Origin: Bin75 sp965200435
GTDB lineage: Bacteria > Nitrospirota > Nitrospiria > Nitrospirales > UBA8639
Reading direction: 5' to 3'
DNA: 64,000 bases
Assembly (NCBI GenBank): GCA_965200435.1
Contig: OZ241337.1
Coordinates: 806,001 to 870,000, forward strand
Of the stretch, positions 42,048 through 52,284 are shown piece by piece. Position 1 is the stretch's first letter, and each line of letters starts with the position of its first letter. The notes beneath the pieces were generated by a model, which saw only the letters and a program-made list of their open reading frames with translations, was not told the DNA's origin and did not search any database. The position numbers and the translations under genes were made by a program.

Positions 42048-45000
42048 GAGAGGGAGGGAGCCACGATTTCCGGTGAACAATCCAACAGGCCATTCAACAT
42101 CGTCGTCAAGACGGACACCATGGCCGGCCAATCATCCAGGTCCATGGTGAGGGCAAAGGAGAGCGGCGAGAGGCATTGGAGCCGGCCCTCCGAATACTGC
42201 ATTAACCAATACAGGCTCTCTTGAGCAAGCGTGGCGTTGGGAGCAAAGGTCACGGTCACGGTTCCATTCGCGACCTCCAGCGACTCCACCTTCAGCTTCT
42301 TGGCGAGCAGGCGAATTTGCATGACTTGAAACAAGTGCTCTACTGGTTCGGGCGGCGTCCCGTACCGGTCCTGTGTCTCCTCGTGAAGAAGCGCGAAATC
42401 GCCGACCTTCTGACTGGCCGAGAGCCGTTTATACAAGGACAAGCGTTGGTGCCCGTCCTCGACGTAGTCGTCGGGAATGAAGGCCGACACAGGCACGTGC
42501 AACGTCGGCTCGATTTCTTCTTCAACGGGTTCACCTTTCCGCTGCTGCACGGCGTGTTCCACCATCTGCATATACAGACCGAATCCGACCGCCGCAATGT
42601 TGCCGGATTGTTGTTTGCCCAAGAGGTTGCCGGCGCCTCGAATTTCCAGGTCGGCCGCGGCAATGCGAAACCCCGAACCCAAGTCCGCGAATTCCTGGAT
42701 GGCCAGGAGGCGTCGTTGGGCATCGCTGCTCAGGCTCTCTTCGTTGGGGAAAAAGAAATATGCATAGGCCTGATCGCCGGCCCGTCCCACGCGTCCGCGC
42801 AGTTGATAGAGTTGTGCCAGACCGAACAGATCGGCCCGGTCCACCAGGATGGTATTGGCACGCGGCACGTCCAACCCCGATTGAATAATCGAAGTCGCGA
42901 CCAGGATATCCGCCTCGCCGTGAAAGAACTTGAGCATGACGCCTTCAAGCACGTGTTCGTTCATCTGCCCATGGGCCATGACCAGACGGGCTTCGGGGAC
43001 GAGTTCCTGAAGCCAGCCGGCCGTCCGTTCGATGGTTTCAACCCGGTTATGCACGTAAAACACCTGTCCTTGTCTCGCCAGTTCACGACGGACCGCGTCG
43101 CGAACCAGGTTGGGATTGAACCGGACAACCTGGGTGCGGATGGCCAGGCGACCGGGTGGAGGCGTGTCGATGATTGACAGATCGCGGACTCCGGAAAAGG
43201 CCATTTGCAGCGTGCGAGGGATGGGGGTGGCCGTAAGCGTCAATACGTCCACCTGCGTGCGAAGTTGTTTGAGTCGTTCTTTATGACGAACGCCGAACCA
43301 TTGCTCTTCATCAACAATGACCAGTCCCAGATTTTTGAACCGCACGTTCTTGTGAAGAAGCCGGTGGGTGCCGATAACGATATCCACGACGCCCGAGGCA
43401 AGGTCGGATAACAACGCTTTAACCTCTTTGGGACTTTGAAACCGCGAGAGCATCCCCACGTGGATGGGAAACGGCGCGAAACGGCGCGTAAACGTTTCCG
43501 CATGTTGTTGCGCCAGGAGGGTGGTGGGGACCAGGACCGCAACCTGCCGGTTATCCTGGACGGCCTGGAACGCCGTTCGCATCGCCACTTCGGTTTTGCC
43601 ATACCCGACGTCCCCACAGACCAGCCGGTCCATGGGTTTAGGCAGCCGGAGGTCCCGTTGAATGTCGTCGATGGCGCTGAGTTGGTCTGGGGTTTCCTCA
43701 TAATCGAACGCCGCATCGAATTCATGGGACAAGGTGTTGTCCTCCTGGTACGGGTGCCGAGTGACGACTTCCCGGTCAGCATACAAATCAACGAGTTCCT
43801 CGGTCATGTCTTCAATCGCTTTTTTGACGCGCGCTTTGGTCTTGGCCCAAGCGGTTCCTCCCAATTTGTCGAGGGTCGGAGTCAGGTGATCGCTTCCCCG
43901 GTATTTTTGGACCTGGTTCAACCGGTCCAGAGGAACATAGAGGGTATCTCGTCCCGAAAATTCCAGAATGAGATAGTCGCTTTCAAAACCTTGCACGGAC
44001 AAGCGTCGAAGCCCCTTGTACCGGCTGATCCCATGTTGCACGTGGACGACGTAATCCCCGACGTTCAAATCGTCCAACGAAGACAGAAAGGTCGCGATCT
44101 TGCTTTGGGGTGAGGGGCGATGACGGGCAATCTTGGCGAACAGATTTTCTTCGGTGACGACCGTGAAAGGAAACGACGGCACCATAAACCCTGCTGAAAG
44201 AAACCCTTGCAAGATATAAAACGGCGTTCGTTTTGAAGGATCGAGCGATTGAGAAAAGGGGTTCCGTTCAGTCACGGGAGCGTGGTGTTCGGCAAACAAC
44301 CCGGATAAACGCCCGACTTGTCCAAAGGATCGAACCACAACCACGACCGGCCCCTCACGGCGAAGCCGTTCCAGGATTGCAAGGGTATCGGTAAAAGATG
44401 TTCCACGGAGCCCCAACCCCACGCTTCCGGCGGACTGGATCGGAAGATCGATGATCGGGTTCCAGGAGCCGTCAGCGGGCGAGACGACATCAAACGCCAG
44501 AGAGGGCCCATCGGACAGGAGCAACCGCAACTCATCCCACCCAGCGGATTGTTGCGAGGGACCGGGATACGGAACCCCGGCACTCGTCGTCTCGCGTTCT
44601 TCCCATGTCGCCCGCAGCCGTTCCTCCCACTCTTGGGCTTGCTGGGCCAGGACGAGGGGGCGATCCATGACCACAAACGGCGATGCGGGAAAATAATCCA
44701 GAAGGGTGGCCATGGACGGATAGATGTCCGGCAATCGCCACTCAGCATCCGGCGGGATCTCGGAAAGCGAACGATCGGATTCGCCGGGCGGAAGCAGGTA
44801 TTCCCGGGCAGGAAGAAGCACCGCGGAAAGGACGGATTCGATGGATTCCTGCGTGTTCGGATCGAACCGGCGGGTGGACTCAACGGTATCGCCCAAAAAC
44901 TCGATCCGGTAGGGTTCGGTCGCACCAGTGGAAAAGATATCAACAATGCCGCCGCGAACACTGAATTCTCCGGGAATTTCCACCACGGACACGCGTCGAT

Positions 45001-45544
45001 AGCCGGTCCGCAGCAAATGGCGAAGTAATGACTCCCGATCGATGACGCTGCCCACCTTGACGGTTAAACACGATTGCGCGAAAACGGACTGGGGGATCAG
45101 GTACGGTAAGGCGGCCTGTGGCGTCGCGACGACAACCGTCGGACGATGGGTTTGAAGGTAAAACAAGGTCCGCATCCGTTGCGTCACGAGATCGATGGAC
45201 GGAGACCCGGCTTCATACGGAGCCTGGCCCCGGTCCGGGAAAAACGCCAGGGATTCGACGGGAAGGTTGAAGAAATCAAAGAAAAACGCCAAGTCCTGAC
45301 ACAACGATTCCGCTTCTTCCTGGGTCGGCGTCAGAATCAGCCAGTTGGGGGGAATCACGCCTTGAAACGGGTGCTCGGCGGCTGAGGCCTCGTCACGTTG
45401 CCCCGTCGTCCTCAACAGACTGAGGATGAATGCAAGACCGGAGTCGTGTGGCCCCAGGACCAGAGGTTGAGCCCCGGGAGAGGTCAACGCCTCAAACAGG
45501 GGAGCCAGGATTTGGTCGCAGGATGCTTGGAACGGCTTGTTCAT
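42044..45544 (-). CDS. mfd: Transcription-repair coupling factor Mfd
   Basis: The 1166-residue protein contains the UvrB-homology module (LGPHDSGLAFILSLL; VVATPQAALPYLIP), the RNA polymerase interaction domain (NVGDYVVHVQHGISRYKGLR), and an SF2 translocase with Walker A (CGDVGYGKTEVAMR), VIVDEEQWFGVRHKE and QLRGRVGRA, then the C-terminal TRCF domain. It removes stalled RNA polymerase and recruits UvrA. Full length for the family. Confidence 0.97.
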   Translation of the reverse strand: MNKPFQASCDQILAPLFEALTSPGAQPLVLGPHDSGLAFILSLLRTTGQRDEASAAEHPFQGVIPPNWLILTPTQEEAESLCQDLAFFFDFFNLPVESLAFFPDRGQAPYEAGSPSIDLVTQRMRTLFYLQTHRPTVVVATPQAALPYLIPQSVFAQSCLTVKVGSVIDRESLLRHLLRTGYRRVSVVEIPGEFSVRGGIVDIFSTGATEPYRIEFLGDTVESTRRFDPNTQESIESVLSAVLLPAREYLLPPGESDRSLSEIPPDAEWRLPDIYPSMATLLDYFPASPFVVMDRPLVLAQQAQEWEERLRATWEERETTSAGVPYPGPSQQSAGWDELRLLLSDGPSLAFDVVSPADGSWNPIIDLPIQSAGSVGLGLRGTSFTDTLAILERLRREGPVVVVVRSFGQVGRLSGLFAEHHAPVTERNPFSQSLDPSKRTPFYILQGFLSAGFMVPSFPFTVVTEENLFAKIARHRPSPQSKIATFLSSLDDLNVGDYVVHVQHGISRYKGLRRLSVQGFESDYLILEFSGRDTLYVPLDRLNQVQKYRGSDHLTPTLDKLGGTAWAKTKARVKKAIEDMTEELVDLYADREVVTRHPYQEDNTLSHEFDAAFDYEETPDQLSAIDDIQRDLRLPKPMDRLVCGDVGYGKTEVAMRTAFQAVQDNRQVAVLVPTTLLAQQHAETFTRRFAPFPIHVGMLSRFQSPKEVKALLSDLASGVVDIVIGTHRLLHKNVRFKNLGLVIVDEEQWFGVRHKERLKQLRTQVDVLTLTATPIPRTLQMAFSGVRDLSIIDTPPPGRLAIRTQVVRFNPNLVRDAVRRELARQGQVFYVHNRVETIERTAGWLQELVPEARLVMAHGQMNEHVLEGVMLKFFHGEADILVATSIIQSGLDVPRANTILVDRADLFGLAQLYQLRGRVGRAGDQAYAYFFFPNEESLSSDAQRRLLAIQEFADLGSGFRIAAADLEIRGAGNLLGKQQSGNIAAVGFGLYMQMVEHAVQQRKGEPVEEEIEPTLHVPVSAFIPDDYVEDGHQRLSLYKRLSASQKVGDFALLHEETQDRYGTPPEPVEHLFQVMQIRLLAKKLKVESLEVANGTVTVTFAPNATLAQESLYWLMQYSEGRLQCLSPLSFALTMDLDDWPAMVSVLTTMLNGLLDCSPEIVAPSLS

Positions 45545-45642
45545 ACTTGTGATAAATTATCTTGTACCACATATCATTGAGAAGTGGGAACCTTAGACAG
45601 CGCATTGTCCAAGGCGAATGCAACAGATAACATCGCGCAGTT

Positions 45643-48084
45643 ATGAATAAGAAACGTCTGAGCGAGCGCGACATTTGTACCAAGTTCATTACCCCAGCCC
45701 TGCGCAAAGCAGGCTGGGACGAGATGACACAAATCCGCGAGGAAGTCAGCTTCACCAAGGGCCGCATCATCGTGCGCGGCAAGCTGGTCAGCAGGGGCAA
45801 GGCCAAGCGGGCCGACTACCTACTCTCTCATAAGCCCAACATCCCTATTGCGATCATCGAGGCCAAGGATAATAAGCATGGCATCAGCGACGGCATGCAG
45901 CAGGCCCTTCACTATGCCGAAATATTGGACGTCCCGTTCGTATTCTCATCCAACGGGGACGGCTTTGTGTTCCATGACCGAAGCGGGATCGGTATTGAAA
46001 AAGAAACCATTCTCGACAACGATTCGTTTCCTTCGCCGGAAGACCTGTGGGCACGCTATTGCGCATGGAAGGACCTGACCCACGAGGAAGAGAGAATCGT
46101 CCTGCAAGAGTATTTTGACGATGGTCGCGGCAAAACGCCGCGCTACTATCAGATCAATGCCATCAACGCCGCCATCGAAGCCATCGCCAAGGACCGTAAC
46201 CGCATTCTGCTCGTCATGGCCACGGGAACCGGCAAAACCTACACCGCCTTTCAAATCATCTGGCGTTTGTGGAAGGCCGGGCGCAAGAAACGCATCCTGT
46301 TCCTGGCTGACCGCAACGTGCTGGTGGACCAAACGATGGTCAACGACTTCCGCCCCTTTGGTCCGGCCATGGCCAAGCTCTCGATCAACGCCAAAACCAT
46401 CGAACGCGCGGATGGCTCCACGGAAGACTTGTCCGTCGCCATCAACAAGACACGTCGCATCGATACGGCTTACGAGATCTACCTCGGTCTCTATCAGGCG
46501 ATCACCGGACCGGAGGAACACCAGAAAATATTCCGCGAATTTTCACCCACCTTCTTTGACCTCATCGTGGTCGATGAGTGCCATCGCGGCAGTGCCGCCG
46601 AAGACTCGGCCTGGCGGGAAATTCTGGAATATTTCACCACGGCCACGCAGATCGGCCTCACCGCCACACCCAAAGAAACGCGCGAGGCGTCCAACATCCA
46701 TTACTTCGGTGAGCCTCTCTACTCCTACTCTTTGAAACAGGGCATCAGCGACGGATTCCTGGCCCCCTACAAAGTTATCAAAGTCCATATCGACCGGGAC
46801 GTACAAGGCTACCGGCCTGAAAAAGGCCAACTGGACCGGAGCGGCAACGAAGTTGAAGACCGTATCTACAACATCAAAGACTTCGACCGTCACTTGGTGC
46901 TGGACGGCCGAACGAAGGTCGTCGCCCGAAAGGTGACGGAATTTCTGAAGGAAAGCGGCGATCGCTTCCAGAAGACGATCATCTTCTGCGTGGATCAGGA
47001 ACATGCCTCACGCATGCGCCAGGCACTCATCAACGAGAACGCCGACCTGGTTGACCACAACCACCGCTACGTGATGCGTATCACCGGCGAAGATGCCCAA
47101 GGGCAGGCGGAGTTAGGCAACTTCATCGACCCGGAATCCAGATACCCCGTGCTGATCACCACCTCGCGGCTGCTCTCCACCGGTGTCGATGCCCAAACGT
47201 GCCGCCTGATTGTGCTCGACCGCGAGGTCGGCTCCATGACCGAGTTCAAGCAGATACTCGGTCGCGGCACCCGTATCCACGACGACACGCACAAGTTTTA
47301 CTTCACCCTGATGGATTTTCGGGGTGCAACCAACCACTTTGCCGACCCGCAGTTCGACGGCGAGCCTGTACAGATTTATGAACCGGGTGAAGGTGACTCC
47401 ATCATGCCACCAGACGATGTACCGCCCCGGGTTGATGGCGACGACCCCATCACGCCGGAACCTGGGGAGGATGAGACCATCGTCTCTATCCCACCTCCGC
47501 CATATATCATCGAAAGCACGCGCAAAGTGTACGTGGACGGCATCGACGCGACAGTCATCGCCGAGCGAGAGGAATACCTCGATGAGCACGGGAAATTGGG
47601 TACGGAATCCTTGCGCGATTTCACCAGAAAAGCGTTGAAGAAACGCTTCACCAGCCTCGATGATTTTCTCAGGCGCTGGGAGGCAGCAGAGCGCAAGCAG
47701 GCAATTGTCGAAGAACTGGAGACCGAGGGCCTACCGCTCGACACCATCGCTCAGGAGCTTGGCAGAGACCTCGACCCTTTCGATCTCATCTGCCACGTCG
47801 CCTTTGACGCCAAGCCGCTGACCCGCCGTGAGCGTGCCGAAAATGTCAGGAAGCGGGACGTGTTCAACAAATATGGGGAACAGGCCCGCGCCGTGCTGGA
47901 CGCCCTGCTGGTCAAATACGCGGACGAAGGGATGTTCAACTTGGATGACGTCAGCGTACTCCGCATCTCACCGTTGACCGGACTCGGTACCCCGGTGCAG
48001 TTGATCAATGCCTTCGGCGGGAAGGACAAATTCGTGGCCGCCGTTCACGACCTGCAAGCAGCACTCTACCAGGAGAGCGCCTAG
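45643..48084 (+). CDS. hsdR: Type I restriction enzyme R subunit (EcoEI/EcoAI-like)
   Basis: The 813-residue protein has an N-terminal PD-(D/E)xK nuclease (RADYLLS, then PIAIIEAKDNK; Asp 58, Glu 73, Lys 75), the helicase core with Walker A MATGTGKTYTAFQ, box II VVDECHRGS and III GLTATPKE, motif VI QILGRGTRIH, and a helical C-terminus. It translocates and cuts unmodified DNA in complex with HsdM and HsdS. It is divergent from mfd and 3 bp ahead of hsdM. Confidence 0.95.
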   Translation: MNKKRLSERDICTKFITPALRKAGWDEMTQIREEVSFTKGRIIVRGKLVSRGKAKRADYLLSHKPNIPIAIIEAKDNKHGISDGMQQALHYAEILDVPFVFSSNGDGFVFHDRSGIGIEKETILDNDSFPSPEDLWARYCAWKDLTHEEERIVLQEYFDDGRGKTPRYYQINAINAAIEAIAKDRNRILLVMATGTGKTYTAFQIIWRLWKAGRKKRILFLADRNVLVDQTMVNDFRPFGPAMAKLSINAKTIERADGSTEDLSVAINKTRRIDTAYEIYLGLYQAITGPEEHQKIFREFSPTFFDLIVVDECHRGSAAEDSAWREILEYFTTATQIGLTATPKETREASNIHYFGEPLYSYSLKQGISDGFLAPYKVIKVHIDRDVQGYRPEKGQLDRSGNEVEDRIYNIKDFDRHLVLDGRTKVVARKVTEFLKESGDRFQKTIIFCVDQEHASRMRQALINENADLVDHNHRYVMRITGEDAQGQAELGNFIDPESRYPVLITTSRLLSTGVDAQTCRLIVLDREVGSMTEFKQILGRGTRIHDDTHKFYFTLMDFRGATNHFADPQFDGEPVQIYEPGEGDSIMPPDDVPPRVDGDDPITPEPGEDETIVSIPPPPYIIESTRKVYVDGIDATVIAEREEYLDEHGKLGTESLRDFTRKALKKRFTSLDDFLRRWEAAERKQAIVEELETEGLPLDTIAQELGRDLDPFDLICHVAFDAKPLTRRERAENVRKRDVFNKYGEQARAVLDALLVKYADEGMFNLDDVSVLRISPLTGLGTPVQLINAFGGKDKFVAAVHDLQAALYQESA

Positions 48085-48087
48085 CCT

Positions 48088-49788
48088 ATGTCCGTTCGTA
48101 CCCTCGTCAAATCCATTCAGACTATCATGCGTCAGGACTCCGGTGTGGATGGCGACGCTCAGCGCATCAGTCAGTTGTGCTGGATGTTCTTCCTCAAGAT
48201 CATCGACGATCAGGACCAGGAACTGGAGTTGATGAAGTCGAACTACACCTCGCCGATCCCGGAGCAATTCCGATGGCGGGCCTGGGCAGCCGACCCCGAG
48301 GGTATCACCGGCGACGCATTGCTCGCCTTTATCAACAACGATCTGTTTCCGGCTCTGAAGAATTTGCAGTCGACCGGTCAACATGGAAGCCGTGGTCGAG
48401 TGGTCCGTGAGGTGTTCGAAGATGCCTCCAATTACATGAAGTCCGGCCAATTGATGCGTCAGGTCGTCAACAGGATCAACGGTATCGACTTCAACAACCT
48501 GACCGAGCGCCAGCACTTCGGCGATATCTACGAACAAATCCTCAACGATTTGCAATCCGCGGGAAATGCAGGCGAGTACTACACGCCACGAGCCGTCACC
48601 GCCTTTATGGCAGACCGTATCGATCCCAAGCCGGGCGAAACCCTGTTCGATCCTGCCTGTGGCACAGGCGGGTTCCTGACCTGTTCGATCCGTCACATGC
48701 GTGACCGCTACGTCAAGCGACCCTCGGACGAACGGAAGATGCAAACCGCGTTGCGCGCCGTCGAGAAGAAGCAACTGCCGCACATGCTGTGTATCACCAA
48801 CATGCTGCTGCACGGTATCGAAGACCCTAGCTTCGTGCGACACGACAACACCCTGGCAAGGCCGTACATTAGTTGGGAGCGAAAAGACCGGGTGGACGTC
48901 GTGTTGACCAATCCGCCCTTTGGCGGCAAAGAAGAAGACGGCATTGAGAGCAACTTCCCCCAACATTTTCGAACCAGGGAAACCGCAGACCTGTTCCTGG
49001 CACTGATCGTGCGGCTGTTAAAGCCGGGCGGACGCGCAGCGGTCGTCCTGCCCGACGGCTCCCTGTTCGGCGAAGGCGTCAAAACGCGGCTCAAGGAACA
49101 TCTCATGGAAGCGTGCAACCTGCACACCATTGTCCGCCTGCCCAATTCCGTGTTCAAGCCCTATGCCTCCATCGGCACCAACCTGCTCTTCTTCGAGAAA
49201 GGCGAGCCAACTAAAGAGATCTGGTTCTACGAACATCGCGTCCCCGAAGGCCAGAAAGCCTATTCCATGACCAAACCCATCAAACTCGAACGCCTGCACC
49301 CCTGCATCGACTGGTGGGGCGGTACGACGCGTAAAGGCCGCAAGGAAACGGATCGCGCTTGGAAAGTGACGGCTGAAGAGATCAAGGCGCGCGGCTACAA
49401 CCTCGACATCAAAAACCCGCACACCACAGAAGACGACCACGGCGACCCCGAAGAACTGCTAGCCAAGTTGAACGCCGCCGAAGCCGAAGCTGCGAGCTTG
49501 CGCGACCAGTTGAATTGGCGGAGGCGCTGCTGCGATAGATGTGAAGGTGACGTTCAGCCAGCCGGAGCTTGCAAGACGCCACTGTTGATTTTTCCTCCAT
49601 TCCTCTCTATCTTAATCCATGGAGGATTTATTGATGCCACTGAATATCAAAGATGCCGACACGCACGCCTTGGCAAAACGGCTCGCAAGCCTGACCGGAG
49701 AATCGCTGACCAGAGCTGTCAAACTGGCCATCCAGGAAAGATTGGCGCAGGTGGAAAACCCCCAACGTACTATCCGGCTTGCCGATGA
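48088..49788 (+). CDS. hsdM: Type I DNA methyltransferase subunit HsdM, C-terminus frameshifted
   Basis: The N6-adenine methyltransferase core is intact: HsdM N-terminal helical domain, motif I LFDPACGTGGFL and motif IV VVLTNPPFGG. Near 49514 the frame leaves the expected ending: an adjacent frame reads LAEALLR and stops at 49536-49538, the usual HsdM end. In the actual frame the protein runs on as Arg/Cys-rich sequence to 49788, overlapping the vapB gene by 155 bp. A small deletion (about 7 bp) near DQLN would explain this. The catalytic part should still be made. Confidence 0.9.
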   Translation: MSVRTLVKSIQTIMRQDSGVDGDAQRISQLCWMFFLKIIDDQDQELELMKSNYTSPIPEQFRWRAWAADPEGITGDALLAFINNDLFPALKNLQSTGQHGSRGRVVREVFEDASNYMKSGQLMRQVVNRINGIDFNNLTERQHFGDIYEQILNDLQSAGNAGEYYTPRAVTAFMADRIDPKPGETLFDPACGTGGFLTCSIRHMRDRYVKRPSDERKMQTALRAVEKKQLPHMLCITNMLLHGIEDPSFVRHDNTLARPYISWERKDRVDVVLTNPPFGGKEEDGIESNFPQHFRTRETADLFLALIVRLLKPGGRAAVVLPDGSLFGEGVKTRLKEHLMEACNLHTIVRLPNSVFKPYASIGTNLLFFEKGEPTKEIWFYEHRVPEGQKAYSMTKPIKLERLHPCIDWWGGTTRKGRKETDRAWKVTAEEIKARGYNLDIKNPHTTEDDHGDPEELLAKLNAAEAEAASLRDQLNWRRRCCDRCEGDVQPAGACKTPLLIFPPFLSILIHGGFIDATEYQRCRHARLGKTARKPDRRIADQSCQTGHPGKIGAGGKPPTYYPACR

Positions 49789-49888
49789 ACTGGATCGCAT
49801 TGCCCTGCATTGCGCCAGTTTGCCTCGCCGAGACTGGCGGAGTGCCGAACAGATTATCGGTTATGACGAACGTGGTCTTCCGGTCTGA
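49634..49888 (+). CDS. vapB: VapB-type antitoxin (PSK/Rv0623-like)
   Basis: ATG 49634 (MPLNIKDADTHALAKRLASL) has GGAGG 8 bp upstream. The 84-residue ribbon-helix-helix-like protein (LTGESLTRAVKLAIQERLAQ) resembles the PF07704 group of antitoxins encoded beside PIN toxins. Its stop overlaps the vapC start by one base. It lies between hsdM and hsdS, interrupting the type I operon. Confidence 0.85.
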   Translation: MPLNIKDADTHALAKRLASLTGESLTRAVKLAIQERLAQVENPQRTIRLADELDRIALHCASLPRRDWRSAEQIIGYDERGLPV

Positions 49889-50301
49889 TGGTGGTCGACA
49901 CCTCGGCGCTCATCGCCATCATGGACAACGAACCGGAGCGTCGCGGGTTCAATGAATTGATCGAAGCGGCAACTGTCACCTATGTCAGTGCCGCCAGCCT
50001 GCTCGAGACCCGAATGGTTCTGTTTGCTCGATCCGGCGACAGCGCAGTCCTGGCGTTGGATGCCTTCCTTCTCAAGAGCCGCATGATCGTCATGGAGATC
50101 TCGCCCCGTGTCGCCGACATCGCCTTCGATGCCTACCGGAGGTACGGCAAGAGCAGCGGTCATGGAGCGGCCCTGAACTATGGGGACTGCTTTTCTTACG
50201 CCCTAGCTAAGCATTTGGCCGTTCCACTTCTGTTCAAGGGTGATGATTTTTCGAAAACGGACATCCGGTCGGCCGCGGACGAGAGCCTGGAACTTCATTG
50301 A
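49888..50301 (+). CDS. vapC: VapC-type PIN-domain toxin
   Basis: The 137-residue PIN domain has the acidic residues in MVVDTSALIAIM (D4), AASLLETRMVL (E), and YGDCFSYALA plus FKGDDFSKTDI (D). VapC toxins cut tRNA or rRNA and are neutralised by VapB. Located inside the restriction operon, the pair may stabilise it. The long hsdS frame beginning at 50240 overlaps its end only through a spurious extension. Confidence 0.88.
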   Translation: MVVDTSALIAIMDNEPERRGFNELIEAATVTYVSAASLLETRMVLFARSGDSAVLALDAFLLKSRMIVMEISPRVADIAFDAYRRYGKSSGHGAALNYGDCFSYALAKHLAVPLLFKGDDFSKTDIRSAADESLELH

Positions 50302-50458
50302 GGCTGCCCACCCATGGCAGGGAGGCGACGGCGACTCCTGCAGCTTGCACAGTGAGGGGGAATGCGAACTCAGACGCTGCCAAATGGAGCGGAAGACATG
50401 GCGACCTCGATTCCACTGCCCCCCAACACCCGAGCATCGGCTCGACTTTGACGCAGGA
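50302..50458 (+). other. Spacer between vapC and hsdS
   Basis: These 157 bp are open in frame with hsdS but are not similar to HsdS N-termini. No promoter or repeat is recognised. They may be the residue of the event that placed vapBC inside the operon. Confidence 0.4.
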
Positions 50459-52219
50459 ATGAACCCCGAACACCTGCTCACCCACTTCGACCGTATTGTC
50501 AACACGCCGGAAGCCATTCCGCGTTTGCGCCGGTTTATTCTTGACTTGGCCGTGCGCGGCAAGCTGGTGGAGCAAGACCCGGAGGATGAACCGGCTTTTG
50601 GGCTTCTGGAGAAAATTGAAATTGAGCAAAAATCCCACACCAAAATCAGCAAAACCGGGAAGTTGAAACTTTTCCCTCCTATAGATTCAGAGAAAGCTCC
50701 ATTCGATTTGCCAGATAGTTGGGTTTGGCTTCCCCTCGGGAAAACAGGAAAAATCTTCACGGGTAACAGCATTAATAATACGATTCGTGAACGGTTAGAA
50801 AAGACAACCTCTGGCTATCCTTTCATCGCGACAAAGGATATTGGATACGGATTTGAACCGATAGATTATAATAACGGTCTTCGCGTCCCCATAGAGGATA
50901 AAACTTTCAAGTTGGCTCGTGCTCAATCGGTTCTGATTTGTGCTGAGGGAGGCAGCGCAGGGCGCAAGATTGCCCTTACTGATAGAGAGATTTGTTTCGG
51001 CAACAAACTACTGGTGAACGAAACATGGAGTACTGTTTCTCCCCAGTATGTCATGCTTGTTTATCTGAGTAGCTTTTTCTACGAACGGTTTGCAGATCAA
51101 ATGACGGGGATCATCGGAGGGATTTCGGTCGGCAAATTCCTTCAACTGCCATTACCTCTCCCGCCCCTCGCCGAACAACACCGCATCGTCGCCAAGGTCG
51201 ACGAACTGATGGGGCTGTGTGACCAGATAGAAACAGCGCGGAAGAAGCGGGAAGATATACGCGACCGCCTGAGAGCGGCGAGCCTCGCCCGTCTCAACGT
51301 ACCCGACCCTGACCCGGCGGTATTTCAGAGCCATGCCGCCTTCGCCCTCAACAACCTCACCCCGCTCACCACCCGCCCCGACCATATCAAGGCGCTCCGT
51401 CAAACCATCCTCAACCTGGCGGTGCAGGGGAAGCTGGTGGGTCAGGAATCAAGTGAAGGCGGTGTCGATGACCTACTGGAAGAGTTCAATATCCAGCAGA
51501 ATCGTTTAATCGCCGAGAAAAAGCTCAAACATTCCGTCGTCACTTGCAAGTTGGAATTTCGAAAGAACTTAGCTTCAATTCCAAATTCGTGGCGTTGGGT
51601 TCCACTTGGAAAACTCATTTCGTTTGGGCCACAAAATGGTATTTCGCCAAAAGCTACAAACTCAACCGGCGCCCCGAGGGCCATTACCCTTACAGCAACC
51701 ACAAGCGGCTCGTTCGATGCTTCATATTTCAAACATGTTGAAGCCGACATTCCAGCGGATTCAGAGTACTGGCTGCGCGATGGTGATCTGCTTTTTCAGA
51801 GAGGTAACACGAGAGAGCATGTCGGGATTGCGGCTTATTTTTCAGGCGCAAGTGGAGCCGCCTTCCTGTATCCAGACTTGATTATGAAGGTCCGTTTACT
51901 CGATGGGCTTTACCTGCCATACGTTCACTTGGCCTTGATTTCTCAAAGCGCACGAGCCTACTTCTCAACCCATGCAACCGGTGCTCAAGCGACTATGCCC
52001 AAGATCAATCAGCAGACGCTACTTAATGCCCCCGTTCCCCTTCCACCCCTCGCCGAACAACACCACATCGTTGCCAAAATTGATAAACTGATGGCTCTGT
52101 GCGACCGGTTGGAAGCGAGCGTTGTCACGGATGATGAAACGCGAGGGCGGTTGGTGGAGGCAGTGTTGCACAATGCTCTGAAGCCAGACGGGGGAATTCG
52201 CCGAGAATTGGCACACTGA
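50459..52219 (+). CDS. hsdS: Type I specificity subunit HsdS
   Basis: ATG 50459 gives MNPEHLLTHFDRIVNTPEAI, the normal start of EcoEI-type HsdS. In 586 residues there are two target-recognition domains, each closed by the same helical motif: LPPLAEQHRIVAKVDELMGL (about 232) and LPPLAEQHHIVAKIDKLMAL (about 538). Internal repeat RQTILNLAVQGKLV mirrors RRFILDLAVRGKLV at the N-terminus. It sets a bipartite recognition sequence that cannot be read from the gene alone. Confidence 0.92.
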   Translation: MNPEHLLTHFDRIVNTPEAIPRLRRFILDLAVRGKLVEQDPEDEPAFGLLEKIEIEQKSHTKISKTGKLKLFPPIDSEKAPFDLPDSWVWLPLGKTGKIFTGNSINNTIRERLEKTTSGYPFIATKDIGYGFEPIDYNNGLRVPIEDKTFKLARAQSVLICAEGGSAGRKIALTDREICFGNKLLVNETWSTVSPQYVMLVYLSSFFYERFADQMTGIIGGISVGKFLQLPLPLPPLAEQHRIVAKVDELMGLCDQIETARKKREDIRDRLRAASLARLNVPDPDPAVFQSHAAFALNNLTPLTTRPDHIKALRQTILNLAVQGKLVGQESSEGGVDDLLEEFNIQQNRLIAEKKLKHSVVTCKLEFRKNLASIPNSWRWVPLGKLISFGPQNGISPKATNSTGAPRAITLTATTSGSFDASYFKHVEADIPADSEYWLRDGDLLFQRGNTREHVGIAAYFSGASGAAFLYPDLIMKVRLLDGLYLPYVHLALISQSARAYFSTHATGAQATMPKINQQTLLNAPVPLPPLAEQHHIVAKIDKLMALCDRLEASVVTDDETRGRLVEAVLHNALKPDGGIRRELAH

Positions 52220-52284
52220 CGAGAAGTTATCCCAAAACTTTATAGAAGCATTGCATTTTACGCATCACTCTTTCCTGCTTTCGT

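Noticed and set aside
42221..43177. 318-codon plus-strand frame opposite mfd
   Set aside because: Antisense shadow of mfd with no protein-like domain pattern.
49539..49788. Genuine C-terminal extension of HsdM
   Set aside because: The extra residues are Arg/Cys-rich, unlike any HsdM end, and the normal ending LAEALLR-stop is present in another frame.
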